A stretch of DNA of 64,000 nucleotides from Candidatus Omnitrophota bacterium (lineage in GTDB: Bacteria; Hinthialibacterota; Hinthialibacteria; Hinthialibacterales; Hinthialibacteraceae): assembly GCA_003598175.1 (NCBI GenBank), contig QZKN01000043.1, positions 1-64,000 on the forward strand, written 5' to 3'. The position numbers and the translations under genes are program-made. The first letter of the stretch is position 1. Each line of letters opens with the position of its first letter. Below, piece by piece: positions 37,215 to 47,060 of the stretch. The notes under the pieces were generated by a model. That model searched no databases. It was not told where the DNA came from and saw only the letters and a list, made by a program, of their open reading frames with translations.

Positions 37215-38171
37215 ATGAATTTGAACCGTGAGAACGATACGTCCACAATTATTTCGTTGGAAACTGTTTTGAATGAAGGCGGAGACTTTTTTGCCGAAGC
37301 GATCAAACATGCGGCGGAGGAATGTTATAACACCGCGGCGATCCTTTCCAAACGCAATGAAATTTCCGTGTCCGCGATCGAACAGAACACCAGTCAAATT
37401 CCCGGCCTTCTGAAGGAAAGTACGGATTTGCGAAATGATTTGCGCCGCGTGGATGATTCCATTCGTAAACAGAAACGTCAATCTCACCTGTTAAAAGAGC
37501 TATCGAAACTCATCGAAGAAATCGAGACGCAAAGGGAATGCGGAAACGAATCGAAATGTAAAGAATTGGAACGAAAAAAGCAAATCCTGCATCCCCATGT
37601 GAAACAGGAATTGATGCTCATGTCCGTGGATATCAAAGAATCGCTGAAATTGCGTTTTTACTTGTTGCGCACGCAGCGAAAAATGATCAGTCTTGATGTG
37701 AATTTAAACTCGGCGTATGTATTCAGTCTTGTAAGCACGTTAACAAACATTGCGGAAAGCATTACGGATGAGACGATCCGCACCTTAATCAAAGAGTGCA
37801 TTCGGGGAGTGCCCGTCATGGAACCCTATGACATCGAATTGTCATCGCCTCCCGACGATCCGGCCGCTTTTCAGGAATTGATCGATCAGGAACTGAGAGA
37901 ATTAAAGAAAATCGAGGCTTATCGAAATCAGCTGGTGGATCAGACCAAATCCATGCAGAACATCGAATATCTGCTTGAGGAAGAAATCGATCGCACCGGT
38001 TTTCCTCGCCTTACCCCCAAAAGTTTTACGGAAGAGGATGATCTCCCGATGAGTCGCATTCTGGCCGAAATGGATTTCGAAGTCATGTCGAAACCGTCCG
38101 CCGCTTCCAAATCGGAAGAGGAAGCGCAAACTTCCAAAAAACGGATGGCTTACCAACAAAAAAGGCGGTGA
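37215..38171 (+). CDS. Coiled-coil protein of unknown function
   Basis: 318 residues, not recognised. No signal peptide or membrane segment. Long charged helical stretches (LLKESTDLRNDLRRVDDSIRKQKRQSHLLKELSKLIEEIETQRE and a second near residue 220) predict coiled coils. The C-terminal ~40 residues are Ser/Glu/Lys-rich and probably disordered (SKPSAASKSEEEAQTSKKRM). It stands alone between a divergent sugar transferase and the PIG-L gene 113 bases downstream. A structural or scaffolding role would be a guess. Confidence 0.75.
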   Translation: MNLNRENDTSTIISLETVLNEGGDFFAEAIKHAAEECYNTAAILSKRNEISVSAIEQNTSQIPGLLKESTDLRNDLRRVDDSIRKQKRQSHLLKELSKLIEEIETQRECGNESKCKELERKKQILHPHVKQELMLMSVDIKESLKLRFYLLRTQRKMISLDVNLNSAYVFSLVSTLTNIAESITDETIRTLIKECIRGVPVMEPYDIELSSPPDDPAAFQELIDQELRELKKIEAYRNQLVDQTKSMQNIEYLLEEEIDRTGFPRLTPKSFTEEDDLPMSRILAEMDFEVMSKPSAASKSEEEAQTSKKRMAYQQKRR

Positions 38172-38284
38172 AATCCGTTTTGTTGGGACGAATCGTTTCT
38201 TTTTCTTTCCCCCTCTTAACTTCTTGTTTTTTGCGTGAATAATAGTGAAGAAGAGGTTTCGGATTTTAACATGGAGAATTATAG

Positions 38285-39103
38285 ATGACAAATTCAGTGA
38301 TTCGAATGATTGTCTTTGGCGCGCATCCCGATGATTGCGAGCTGCTTGTCGGAGGGTTGGCGGCAAAATATGTCGCGTTGGGTCATGCCGTGAAGTTTGT
38401 TTCCGTGACGAATGGCGACGCCGGCCATCAGCTGGAAGGCGGCGGCGCTCTTGCTCGCCGTCGAATCGAAGAGGCGCAACGCGCCGGCGATGTGCTGGGG
38501 ATCGAATATGAAGTTCTCGATCATCATGACGGGGAACTGTTGCCGTCGTTGGATGCCCGGCGGGACGTAATCCGCGCGATTCGGCAATGGGAAGCGGATC
38601 TCGTAATCAGCCATCGCCCCAACGATTACCATCCCGACCATCGGTATACCGGCATGTTGATTCAGGACGCGGCATATATGGTCACAGTTCCCAATGTTTG
38701 TCCGGATGAGCCGGCTTTGTTTCGCAATCCGTTTTTTTTCTACGCATGGGATCATTACCGCAAGCCGTATCCGTTCCAACCCGACGTGGCGATTGCCGTG
38801 GACGGGGAAATGGACAAAAAATGGGATATGGTGCATTGCCATACCTCGCAATTTTACGAGTGGCTGCCTTATCTCGACGACCAATTGGATCAAGTGCCGC
38901 AAACCGACGAGGAACGGAGGCGATGGCTGCCGAGCGCATGGGATAAATGGATGCTGGCCATGACGGAGTGCTGCCGAGAAAGATTGAAAGAGCGATATGG
39001 CGAACCCAAAGCCTCTATGATTCGTTATGCCGAGACATTTGAGATATGTGAATACGGCCGGCAGCCGACAAAAAAGGATTTGGAAAAGTTGTTTTCCCTA
39101 TAA
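38285..39103 (+). CDS. PIG-L/LmbE-family zinc deacetylase
   Basis: 272 residues. The family metal motif is at the N-terminus (VFGAHPDDCELLVGG), with the third ligand in the HRPNDYHPDHRYTGMLIQDA segment. These enzymes remove the N-acetyl group from N-acetylglucosamine conjugates, as in mycothiol and bacillithiol synthesis and GPI precursors. The protein is longer than BshB1 (~235) and carries a YAWDHYRKPYPFQPDVAI segment seen in many secondary PIG-L homologues; the natural substrate is not evident. ATG 38285 is preceded by a GGAGAATTATAG binding site. It converges on rnhA with 6 bases between stops. Confidence 0.88.
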   Translation: MTNSVIRMIVFGAHPDDCELLVGGLAAKYVALGHAVKFVSVTNGDAGHQLEGGGALARRRIEEAQRAGDVLGIEYEVLDHHDGELLPSLDARRDVIRAIRQWEADLVISHRPNDYHPDHRYTGMLIQDAAYMVTVPNVCPDEPALFRNPFFFYAWDHYRKPYPFQPDVAIAVDGEMDKKWDMVHCHTSQFYEWLPYLDDQLDQVPQTDEERRRWLPSAWDKWMLAMTECCRERLKERYGEPKASMIRYAETFEICEYGRQPTKKDLEKLFSL

Positions 39104-39109
39104 ATAACA

Positions 39110-39574
39110 TCATTCTAGTTCATTGTACGCCCGCACCGCCAATTCATCACAGCGTTCATTTTCCGGATGACCGGCATGGCCGCGGACGTGTTCGAATGTG
39201 ACCTGATGTTTTTGCACGAGGGCATCCAATTCCTGCCACAACTCGACATTTTTCACCGGTTCGTAATGACTTTTCACTTTTCGTTTCCAGCCACTTCGCT
39301 TCCATTTATGGATCCAGCTGGTAATTCCCTTTAAAACGTAAATACTATCCGACACCACGTGAACGCGGGTGGAGCGTTTCAACTGTTTCAAGCCTTCGAT
39401 CACGGCCTGTAATTCCATTTTGTTGTTGGTGGTCTGTGGATCGGCGCCGTAAAATTCTTTTTCCTTGCCGGTAGAGAGATGCCGCAGGATACACGCCCAG
39501 CCGCCGGGGCCGGGATTTCCCTTACATGCGCCGTCCGTGAAGATAATGACTTCCGCCTCAGGTGATTGATGTAT
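39110..39574 (-). CDS. rnhA: Ribonuclease HI with a probable non-canonical (AUA) start
   Basis: About 154 residues, the length of E. coli RNase HI (155). It degrades the RNA strand of RNA-DNA hybrids. Active-site residues are all present: Asp in [16 protein letters not shown], Glu in NKMELQAV, Asp in [11 protein letters not shown] and Asp in [12 protein letters not shown]. No ATG, GTG or TTG exists between the upstream gene's stop and the first active-site Asp. The first in-frame ATG (39418) would delete the Asp-containing strand. GGGAG lies 7 bases before ATA (39572-39574) and 4 before ATC, so a rare start codon is inferred. It overlaps nothing and follows the metalloprotease gene by about 20 bases. 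Confidence 0.88.
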   Translation of the reverse strand: MHQSPEAEVIIFTDGACKGNPGPGGWACILRHLSTGKEKEFYGADPQTTNNKMELQAVIEGLKQLKRSTRVHVVSDSIYVLKGITSWIHKWKRSGWKRKVKSHYEPVKNVELWQELDALVQKHQVTFEHVRGHAGHPENERCDELAVRAYNELE

Positions 39575-39594
39575 GATTTTTCTCCCGGGAACGT

Positions 39595-42579
39595 TTAATT
39601 GAAATCCACTCGCACACTCAATCGGGCGTCGAGAGCGCGGCGAATTTTTGCCTGCGATTCCGCGAGGTGGTCGAAGGAGTAGTCGTCGAGAATATCTTTA
39701 TCCTCGCATTGTTCCACGATCAAACCGATATCTTTTTCGAGTTTTCGTAAGGAGCGCCAGGCCTGCGTCCGCGCATCTTCCGGCATACCGTATGGCGGTT
39801 CGAGCATGATTTCGATCAAGCGTTTCAAGTGTTGTCGTTGCAACGTTCGGCGATAGGTGGAAAGAAACGGTTTCCTGTTTGAATATGTATTATTCGCGAT
39901 GGCTTCCCGATTCGCGGCGTACACTTCTGCCCAGATTCCTTCATTCAGCGTTTCAAATAATTCTGGCACGGTGAAGTTGACTGCTTCCGACCGACGCCGA
40001 CTCTCCGCGTCCAGAATCCTGCGGATGGTTGTGGGAGAATAGAGTTGATACAGGATGATATCATAGAGATTGGAGACGACATTCACGAGGGAATAATCGG
40101 TGGAGATGCCCGAACCGCGGCTTCCCCAATGATTCCATTTCTCCGCCGCCAGCATATTCAACAGGTCGGCATTGACCTCGAACAACTCGTCGGAAAAGAT
40201 TTTGGAGGTGATGAAATCCAACGCTTCCCGCTGTTTCACGGCGGAGACCGGTTCGAGTGGAAGTGAATCGAGAGGGCCGCCTTTCTTAACGCGATGAAAG
40301 TATTGTCCGCCGAGGTATTTCAAGGCAAAGACGGCAGAATCGTAGTAATAACCCAACAAGTAATTGAATCCCAACCGCACCATCGTGTAGTTGTCGCCTT
40401 CCCGCACGAGATTGGGCAATTTGGGAATCGTATCGAAAGCAATTTGCGCCTGCTGTTTGGCGAATGCGAGGGGATCGTTGCCGAGATCGTAGGTATTGCA
40501 GAGCGGATCAAGGCCCACGCCGCCGCCGGAGTATAGATCCTCTTCCGTTCCATAGACGAGCTCAGGCATTTCGGCCTGCTCAGCGATGGCGTTCAGAAGG
40601 CTTTGCTCCGTCTCGCTGGCGGCCGGTTTGATTTCTTTGTAGGCGTATTCCACCGCCAGGTAATCATACGGACCGATCGTCGGTTCGAAATAATGCCCCT
40701 GTTCGACGCCTTCCGGCGCGAAGTTGACCGGCGCATATTCCATTACGCTGGCGACGATGCTTTTTTCCGACGTGATGGCTTTGTCGTGGAGCTGATCGAG
40801 CGTCAGCATCGTGCTGCCCTTGAAATTATGGCGAAATCCCAGCACGTGCCCGAATTCGTGGCAGGCGCGAGCGAAGAGGTATTGGTCGATGAAATCGTCT
40901 TTGAGTTCAGCGGAAATGTTGCCGATCCCTTCGCGGGCGGCCATTACGGTCAAGGCATAAACGGCATGATCCAGCAATCCTTGGCCGTGCTCGCATACCG
41001 TTTTTTGAGGATCCTCGGGCAATTGCGGCGACAAACGATTTTTCAGCATTTCCACGCGATCGGGTTCATTGACGCGCCGCACGTTCAACAAACCGCGAAT
41101 GTCTTCGGATTCGATGAGAAAGCCGCCGTTAAAAATTTCGCCGGTTCGCGGATTGGCCACCCATTGCGAGACGGCGCTGTACTCCATGTTGTGGGAGGTG
41201 TTCCAATGAATCGTGTTGTACCGGATGTCGGAAACATCCCAATCCGCGTCGGCGGGTTGGTCGTTGACCACGATCGGATCTTCCACGCCGATTTTGCGGA
41301 AGGCCTTGTTCCATTCGAGAATTCCCCGGCGAATCGGATCGCGATACTTTTCCGGAATCGTGTTTTCGAGCCAAAAGACAATCGGTTTGACCGGCGGCGA
41401 CAGTTCCAACTCGGGACTTGCTTTGCGGATGTCCCATTTCGTGATGTAGCGCACGAATTGGGTGTTGCGTTCGTCGTCGGCGAAATCGATATGCGCTTCG
41501 ACGAAATGACCGACGCGGGAATCAGCCAGTCGTGGAGTAAAATCATGATTTTCCTTTAATTCCTGCACATCCATCATCAGCGTTAGTTGCAGGCTGCGAT
41601 TGTCCGGAACTGAAATGGCTCCGCTTCTGCCTCCGGAGCGAAAGGCAAAACGAATTCGCGTCACGACATTTGCCGGAAACACCTGGGTTTGCTCGATGTA
41701 ACTGTTGGCGCGATCCATGCCGTATCCCGCCAGCAGCGTCGATAACTGAAAATAGTCGGTCAAAATGAATTTGCTCATTTCCAGCAGGCAACTTGATGTT
41801 TCCGGATTGGTCACGTCGGTGGGAAACGTGGCGGCGATGGATTCGCCGTAATTTTTCTTCACCGCGTCCTGCTCGGTCGGGTCGCTGGAGAGGAAACGCA
41901 GATTCCGTTCGACCAGTTGAATGTTGCCGTTGGTTTTGGTGAAGGAAATGACCGTGTCGCTGACGTACGCGCCCGGTTTTACCCACCCTTCGCCGATTCC
42001 GGTCGCCAGAACGCCGGACAGGAGATACTCTTTATTTAATTGCTCCGGCTTTATTTCCCAATACACCTTATCTTCTTTCGTATAAACAGTGAAAAGGCCT
42101 TCTTCCTTGGTTGCGTCTTTTATGGTTTCATCGAATTTATTTGGTTTTTCGGGTTTCGACGCTGGGGGGGCGGACGGATGGCCGGTTGGTTTTCGCGGCG
42201 GCGTCTCTTCCGATTCTTCGTTCGTTTTCGCTTGGGTGGCATTGTTATTATTCGTCAATTCCCCGCTGATGGTTCCGCCGTTCACGGTCACGTTGGAGTT
42301 GATGAAAATCGCCTGAATGCCGTAATTATGGATGGTCACGTCGCCGACCTCACGGTCGCCGTGATCCGTTTTATTATTCGTTTCAACCGCGACCGGTTTT
42401 ATCTCGGTTTGGGGCCGGATTTTTATTTCCGCCGTCGCCGCCTGCACTTCGGCGGTTCCATTTGTAATTTCAACGGCGGCGTCCTTGATTTCTTTCGTTT
42501 CATCGGTCAAGGCAAGCGGGGTGAAAGAAAAAGATACAAGTAGAAATAGATAAAATGTAAATGATAATCGATTCCGCAT
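39595..42579 (-). CDS. Secreted zinc metalloprotease, DUF5117/DUF4953 type
   Basis: 994 residues. ATG 42579 has GGAGG six bases upstream and gives a signal peptide ([25 protein letters not shown]); a longer frame to 42726 has neither. Residues ~30-140 are a low-complexity region rich in Val/Ile/Asn/Thr, then Pro/Lys/Ser. The body contains the gluzincin/metzincin-like signature [19 protein letters not shown] (~residue 580), with HExxHxxGxxH zinc ligands, and the VMEYAPVNF turn resembling a Met-turn. Proteins of this kind are large, single-domain exported peptidases of unknown substrate, common in Bacteroidetes and related phyla. It lies upstream of rnhA, possibly cotranscribed. Confidence 0.85.
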   Translation of the reverse strand: MRNRLSFTFYLFLLVSFSFTPLALTDETKEIKDAAVEITNGTAEVQAATAEIKIRPQTEIKPVAVETNNKTDHGDREVGDVTIHNYGIQAIFINSNVTVNGGTISGELTNNNNATQAKTNEESEETPPRKPTGHPSAPPASKPEKPNKFDETIKDATKEEGLFTVYTKEDKVYWEIKPEQLNKEYLLSGVLATGIGEGWVKPGAYVSDTVISFTKTNGNIQLVERNLRFLSSDPTEQDAVKKNYGESIAATFPTDVTNPETSSCLLEMSKFILTDYFQLSTLLAGYGMDRANSYIEQTQVFPANVVTRIRFAFRSGGRSGAISVPDNRSLQLTLMMDVQELKENHDFTPRLADSRVGHFVEAHIDFADDERNTQFVRYITKWDIRKASPELELSPPVKPIVFWLENTIPEKYRDPIRRGILEWNKAFRKIGVEDPIVVNDQPADADWDVSDIRYNTIHWNTSHNMEYSAVSQWVANPRTGEIFNGGFLIESEDIRGLLNVRRVNEPDRVEMLKNRLSPQLPEDPQKTVCEHGQGLLDHAVYALTVMAAREGIGNISAELKDDFIDQYLFARACHEFGHVLGFRHNFKGSTMLTLDQLHDKAITSEKSIVASVMEYAPVNFAPEGVEQGHYFEPTIGPYDYLAVEYAYKEIKPAASETEQSLLNAIAEQAEMPELVYGTEEDLYSGGGVGLDPLCNTYDLGNDPLAFAKQQAQIAFDTIPKLPNLVREGDNYTMVRLGFNYLLGYYYDSAVFALKYLGGQYFHRVKKGGPLDSLPLEPVSAVKQREALDFITSKIFSDELFEVNADLLNMLAAEKWNHWGSRGSGISTDYSLVNVVSNLYDIILYQLYSPTTIRRILDAESRRRSEAVNFTVPELFETLNEGIWAEVYAANREAIANNTYSNRKPFLSTYRRTLQRQHLKRLIEIMLEPPYGMPEDARTQAWRSLRKLEKDIGLIVEQCEDKDILDDYSFDHLAESQAKIRRALDARLSVRVDFN

Positions 42580-42934
42580 AAAAAACCTCCGCGAGCGCCT
42601 CATCGAAACAGGACGCTTTTCAACAAACGATAACCTCAGCCGCATTCGCATGAAAATGATGAAGATAATAATTATAGTGGTATATGCCGCTATCTGGCTA
42701 GGGGAATGAAGCGGCGCTCCTATCACACTATTCCGAAATGCCGCCGGGAGGGCGGCGTTACATTTCCAGCTGGGGGAATGAAGCCGAGCCCCTATTCCGA
42801 TTTGAAGACCGATTGATCAAGCCTGTCTTTTTGAACGGCGTGTTGTGTTGCCAAGGCATCGGCGGAGCCCAAATTACGGATTTGTCGACGGAAATGTTTG
42901 GACGCATTGCCCGGAGCGGTCATCGGCATTGCCT
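42580..42934. repeat. Intergenic region with short repeats
   Basis: 355 bases between minus-strand genes. It holds two copies of GGGGAATGAAGC..G.GC.CCTAT (42701-42723 and 42773-42794) and between them a half unit of the AATGTAACGCCG family (42736-42765). No gene is evident. Confidence 0.6.
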
Positions 42935-44074
42935 TTATTTGACATCGACGACGACGAGAGTCAAATCATCGTCCGCTGCTTCCGCCGAATAGCGATCGAT
43001 GTCATCAAGGATTTGTCGCAGAAAGTCCGTTGGGCGAAGCCGGCAGTGTGTTTTGATTAATTCCTGAAATCCTTGGCTGCCCAACATTTTTCCTTCCGCG
43101 TTGCGGCGCTCGAGAAATCCATCGGTGTAGAGGATAATCCGATCTTCGCCGGCGAGTTTCAGATTGGTTTCGTTTTGATCGCCGAGAATATTTGGCGTCA
43201 TCCCCACCGGCGGTGTGTGGGAGGAAATGGTTTGCAGCGTTCGTTCACGATCCCGCCAGATCAGCAGGTCGGGATGTCCCGCGTTGGCAAACCGCATGGT
43301 TTCCTCTTCCCAATCGATGATGACGATGCCCATCGTGATGAACATCGACGATTCGCCGATGTTGCGGATAATGAAACGATTGAGCAGATCAATCACGTTG
43401 GACGGCGGGCGATGCTCCGCCAGCCGTTGTTGCAGTTGGTTATGCACCATATTTGCGGTCAATGCCGCCGACACGCCGTGTCCGCTGACGTCATACAACG
43501 CAATTGCGACTTTATCCGCGCTGTATTGATGCACCGTCAAATAATCCCCGCCGATCGCGATCAGCGGTTCGTAGCGATAATGAAAGGAAAACCGCGTTGT
43601 TTCGATCGCTTCGGGCAGCAGACAGCGCTGAATGGTCGCGGCATGGCGCAAATCTTCCTCCAACTGCCGCTGTTGTTCCTTCACTTTTCGTTCCATTGCG
43701 CTGCGTTTTAAAATTTTATCCACGACTTGCATCATGTACGACAAATCGATCGGTTTGGTCAGAAAATCCGCCGCGCCGTTCTTCATGGCGTCGATTGCGT
43801 ATTCCATCGTGCCGAACGCGGTCATGATCACCACCGGAATCCCTACGTCCCGTTTCGCCAGTTCCTGCAAGAGCTGCAATCCGCCGATTTCCGGCATCAT
43901 CAAATCGGAAATGATCAGATCCGGCTGATGGGTTTCCAGATGCGCCAACGCCTCGCGTCCGTTTCCCGCTTCCAGCACGGTGAATCCCTTGAATTCGGCA
44001 AAATCCTTCAAATTTTCACGGATTTCCTCTTCATCGTCGACAATCAACAGGGTATGTTTCTGGTTCATGTTCAT
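42935..44074 (-). CDS. Response regulator with PP2C (RsbU-type) phosphatase output
   Basis: 379 residues. Receiver domain 1-120: acidic pocket VDDEEE, phosphoacceptor Asp57 (ISDLMMP), Thr in MTAFGT and Lys107 (FLTKPID). A coiled linker (RSAMERKVKEQQRQLEEDLRHAATIQRCLLPE) leads to a PP2C-type domain with metal ligands in IGGDYLTV, DVSGHGVS, NAGHPDLL, LYTDGFLE and DDDLTLVVVD. Phosphorylation of the receiver presumably activates the phosphatase on a STAS anti-anti-sigma factor, as in RssB/RsbU-like partner switching; two STAS proteins are encoded 5-8 kb away. It lies 3 bases after the CheY-like gene and is certainly its operon partner. No histidine kinase is in the window. Confidence 0.93.
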   Translation of the reverse strand: MNMNQKHTLLIVDDEEEIRENLKDFAEFKGFTVLEAGNGREALAHLETHQPDLIISDLMMPEIGGLQLLQELAKRDVGIPVVIMTAFGTMEYAIDAMKNGAADFLTKPIDLSYMMQVVDKILKRSAMERKVKEQQRQLEEDLRHAATIQRCLLPEAIETTRFSFHYRYEPLIAIGGDYLTVHQYSADKVAIALYDVSGHGVSAALTANMVHNQLQQRLAEHRPPSNVIDLLNRFIIRNIGESSMFITMGIVIIDWEEETMRFANAGHPDLLIWRDRERTLQTISSHTPPVGMTPNILGDQNETNLKLAGEDRIILYTDGFLERRNAEGKMLGSQGFQELIKTHCRLRPTDFLRQILDDIDRYSAEAADDDLTLVVVDVK

Positions 44075-44077
44075 TAC

Positions 44078-44452
44078 CTATCCGTTTCTCTCGGCCAACA
44101 TCGTCTCCACCATCTGCAGCATTTCCTTCGGCGAATACGGCTTGATAATCGTTCGATTCGCCCCATATTCTTCCGCCTTTGCCAACACGCCGCGCACCGA
44201 CGAAGCGCTCACCATCGCCACCGGTAAATCCGGTCGTTTCCGTTTGATCTCCCGCAGCACTTCCAAACCGTCTTTGCCCGGCAACTGAATGTCCAGAAGC
44301 ACCACATCCGCATGATAGTCATCGAAGCGTTCGAGAATCTCTTCTCCGCTGGCGAAGCTCATGACCGTGTAACCACTGAATTCCAATAAATCCCGCAAAT
44401 TCTCTCGCAAATCCTCTTCGTCGTCCACAATCAAAATTGTCGCATCGGTCAT
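44078..44452 (-). CDS. Stand-alone CheY-like response regulator
   Basis: 124 residues, a single receiver domain. VDDEED, Asp54 (LLDIQLPG), Ser in VSASS and Lys104 (IIKPYSP) are in place. No output domain. It is translated immediately before the RR-PP2C gene (3-base gap), with which it shares the ENLRDLLEFSGYTV-style helix, suggesting duplication. It might be a phosphate sink or relay for the same kinase. The ORF before it (44491) is 38 bases upstream. Confidence 0.92.
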   Translation of the reverse strand: MTDATILIVDDEEDLRENLRDLLEFSGYTVMSFASGEEILERFDDYHADVVLLDIQLPGKDGLEVLREIKRKRPDLPVAMVSASSVRGVLAKAEEYGANRTIIKPYSPKEMLQMVETMLAERNG

Positions 44453-44490
44453 TCCATTTCTCCGTATTTATAAAACAAAAAGAGATTCCC

Positions 44491-44979
44491 TCAATTCCTC
44501 ACGTCGACGTTTCTTGCCGCATTCTCCAACAACGTATCCAACGCCCGCACCGTCCGCGGATGAAACCAATAGCGATTCACCAGCGGACTGATGATCAGCC
44601 ACGGCAGCAAATTCAGTCCCGCAATCCATACCACCTGCCAGTTGCGAAATAATAAAACGAAAATCAAACACAAAACGGCCATCAATCCAACCGGAAACCA
44701 TACCAAAAACCGTTGCAGTCGTTTTAATCCGCCCAATTCCGCGGATAAACTCAAGTGGTTGTCGCGATACGATAATTCTCCTCGCGATACGCCGTGAATC
44801 GGATTTTGATTCTTTTGCAGTAAGCCGATCCTGCTGGTCACTTCCGCGCTTTTGGCATCAAGAGATTTCACCAGGAAACCGTTTTGCATGAATATCGATT
44901 TTGCCAATTCATACGCCGCCTGCGCATTGCCGGATATGCCGACTTTTTTTTCATACTGTTTCCGATTCGTTGGTTTCAT
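44491..44979 (-). CDS. Small membrane protein of unknown function
   Basis: About 162 residues, unrecognised. The cytoplasmic N-terminal ~90 residues begin with a GNAQAAYELAKSIFMQNGFLV segment of alternating helix and strand. Two adjacent hydrophobic helices follow near residue 100 (FLVWFPVGLMAVLCLIFVLLF and VVWIAGLNLLPWLIISPLV). The chain ends in a helical tail. ATG 44979 is the likely start, although AGGAG is 13 bases away; a GTG lies between. First gene of the response-regulator operon, 38 bases upstream of the CheY gene, so it may take part in the same signalling. Confidence 0.7.
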   Translation of the reverse strand: MKPTNRKQYEKKVGISGNAQAAYELAKSIFMQNGFLVKSLDAKSAEVTSRIGLLQKNQNPIHGVSRGELSYRDNHLSLSAELGGLKRLQRFLVWFPVGLMAVLCLIFVLLFRNWQVVWIAGLNLLPWLIISPLVNRYWFHPRTVRALDTLLENAARNVDVRN

Positions 44980-45316
44980 GTTCGAACTCACGCTCCTTTG
45001 CACGCCCGTGCATCGTTGGGAAAAGTGTAGTCCTTTTCCGTCGCTTCTTAAATCCATCCATAATTAATTTTCCTAACCCGTAACGAGCGTAGACATCCTG
45101 TCTGCGTGGGAGAAACAAAAACTTGTACATCAATGACATATGAATATTCAAGTGACGATGGAGGTGGAATACGGTGTTATTCATTGAACCTTACATGGTC
45201 ATTGGATAGCGTCCATGTTGATAAAATACCATTATTTTTCCGATCAGGTATTCCCAAATGAAAATTAACGGTTATTCTCTATTAAACACAGTTTATACTA
45301 TATATTCTTTGAATAC

Positions 45317-45345
45317 TTGACGCCGACTGAATACATGGTTATGGG
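45317..45345 (+). promoter_or_regulatory. Possible promoter for the transhydrogenase operon
   Basis: TTGACG (45317-45322) and TATGGG (45340-45345) are spaced 17 bases apart, ~120 bases before the pntAA start. The -10 match is poor. The remaining gap (44980-45464) holds a weak palindrome near 45090 and an AT-rich stretch, with no gene seen. Confidence 0.35.
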
Positions 45346-45464
45346 CGGAGAATCTGCAAGTGTGAGGTACGTTTTTGCCGAATATCCTCGACAAACGGAG
45401 TTTTTGGATTATTCTTTCGAATTAACGATTTTATTGAAGAAATATAAGGAGGTTTTCAACTCCC

Positions 45465-46655
45465 ATGACAAATGAGGGCAACTCACTACGAATCGGAGTT
45501 CCCAGGGAAACGTTTTCGGGCGAACGACGGGCGTCGTTGATTCCGGGCGCGATTTCGTCATTGCGCAAAGCCGGTATGGAAACGCTGATCGAGGCCGGGG
45601 CGGGGATGGCGGCGGGATTTGCGGATCATGAATATGAGGAGAAGGGCGCGAGAATCATTACGGATCGCGACGAATTGTTTTCCGCGTGTGACGTGATCCT
45701 GCAGGTTCGCGGATTCGGAACGAATCAGGAGGCGGGGAAAGCGGATTTGGCGCGGATGAAACCGGATCAGGTCGTAATCGGTTGTCTGGATCCGCTTTCG
45801 GCGCCGGCGGCGGCAAAGGAACTGGCGCAAACGGGAGCGACGGCGTTTTCGATGGAGCTCATGCCGCGCATTACGCGGGCGCAGAGCATGGACGTGCTTT
45901 CCTCGATGGCGACCATCGCGGGGTACAAAGCGGTGTTGATGGCGGCGGATACGTTGCCGAAGATGTTTCCGATGATGATGACGGCGGCGGGAACCCTAGC
46001 GCCGGCGCGCGTGTTTGTCGTGGGGGCGGGCGTCGCGGGATTGCAGGCGATCGCCAGTTCGAAGCGGTTGGGCGCGGTGGTTCATGCGTACGATGTGCGC
46101 CCCGCGGTGAAGGATCAGGTCCTCAGTTTGGGGGGAAAATTCGTGGAATTGGAGTTGGAAACCGCCGATGCGGAAGATACGGGGGGCTATGCGAAGGCGC
46201 AGGACGAAACGTTTTACAAAAAGCAGCGGGCGATGATGAAACAAGTGGTGGCCGAGAGCGACGTGGTGATCACCACGGCGGCGATTCCCGGCAAAAAATC
46301 GCCCATTCTCGTGACCGCCGAGATGGTGCAGGGGATGAAGCCGGGATCGGTTATCGTCGATCTGGCGGCCGAGCGCGGCGGGAATTGTGCGTTGACGAAG
46401 GCGGGGGAGACGGTGGTCGAACATGGCGTGACCATTCTCGGCCCATTGAATCTTCCCGCTACGGTTCCGTATCACGCCAGCCAAATGTACAGCAAGAATA
46501 TTTCGACATTTTTACTCCATTTGGTCAAAGAAGGCAACGTGAAGATCGATCGTGAAGATGAAATTACGCGGGAAACGCTGGTCGCGAAGGGCGGGGAATT
46601 GGTCCATACCCGCATTCGTGAATTGCTGGAATCCCAACCGGCGGAAAACGAATGA
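45465..46655 (+). CDS. pntAA: NAD(P) transhydrogenase subunit alpha, NAD-binding part
   Basis: 396 residues. This soluble domain I binds NADH. It begins with the transhydrogenase/alanine-dehydrogenase N-domain (RIGVPRETFSGERRASLIPGAI). The Rossmann motif VVGAGVAGLQAIASSKRLGAVVHAYDVR is near residue 180, and the mobile loop (GGYAKAQDETF) and TTAAIPGKKSPILVT are present. With PntAB and PntB it couples hydride transfer from NADH to NADP+ to proton entry across the inner membrane. AAGGAGG is about 11 bases upstream. The three-gene split of alpha is typical of alphaproteobacteria and several other phyla. It is followed by pntAB after 13 bases. Confidence 0.96.
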   Translation: MTNEGNSLRIGVPRETFSGERRASLIPGAISSLRKAGMETLIEAGAGMAAGFADHEYEEKGARIITDRDELFSACDVILQVRGFGTNQEAGKADLARMKPDQVVIGCLDPLSAPAAAKELAQTGATAFSMELMPRITRAQSMDVLSSMATIAGYKAVLMAADTLPKMFPMMMTAAGTLAPARVFVVGAGVAGLQAIASSKRLGAVVHAYDVRPAVKDQVLSLGGKFVELELETADAEDTGGYAKAQDETFYKKQRAMMKQVVAESDVVITTAAIPGKKSPILVTAEMVQGMKPGSVIVDLAAERGGNCALTKAGETVVEHGVTILGPLNLPATVPYHASQMYSKNISTFLLHLVKEGNVKIDREDEITRETLVAKGGELVHTRIRELLESQPAENE

Positions 46656-46668
46656 AAGGGAAATTCCG

Positions 46669-46950
46669 ATGGAAGCATTTATGGCTGTATTTACCATTTT
46701 CGTACTGGCAATCTTTGTCGGATTCGAAGTGATCACGAAAGTGCCGCCGACGCTGCATACGCCGTTGATGTCGGGCTCCAACGCCGTTTCCGGCATTACG
46801 CTGATCGGCGCGATATTGTCCGCGGGAACGCAACATACGGGATTGACGACCATTCTCGGTTTCCTGGCGGTGGTGTTTGCCACGATCAACGTCGTTGGTG
46901 GATTTTTGGTGACCAACCGGATGCTGGAGATGTTTCGCAAGAAGAATTGA
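46669..46950 (+). CDS. pntAB: NAD(P) transhydrogenase subunit alpha, membrane part
   Basis: 93 residues with three membrane segments (AVFTIFVLAIFVGFEVITKVP, NAVSGITLIGAILSAG, ILGFLAVVFATINVVGGFLVTNRMLEMF). Domain II fragment that, with PntB, forms the proton channel. The short ATG frame from 46552 overlaps pntAA and is spurious; ATG 46669 follows AAAGGGA. Confidence 0.95.
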   Translation: MEAFMAVFTIFVLAIFVGFEVITKVPPTLHTPLMSGSNAVSGITLIGAILSAGTQHTGLTTILGFLAVVFATINVVGGFLVTNRMLEMFRKKN

Positions 46951-46960
46951 TGGAAATCCA

Positions 46961-47027
46961 CAAGGGCGGAACCACGCTGCCCTTGCCGCCCGACCGGTCA
47001 GTGATAAAAAGCCGGCAGGGCGCCGGC
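46961..47027. repeat. Palindromic repeats inside the pnt operon
   Basis: CAAGGGC (46961-46967)/GCCCTTG (46979-46985), related to the palindrome at 36964, is followed by GCCGGC (47011-47016)/GCCGGC (47022-47027). They occupy the pntAB-pntB gap and could form transcript hairpins. Confidence 0.6.
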
Positions 47028-47060
47028 GATGCAAAAAAATTATAGGAAGAATAGCGAACC

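Noticed and set aside
39110-39418. RNase H gene starting at the first ATG
   Set aside because: This would remove the active-site Asp strand, which is present in frame just upstream.
46552-46668. Upstream extension of pntAB
   Set aside because: It overlaps the end of pntAA in another frame and lacks membrane or family sequence.
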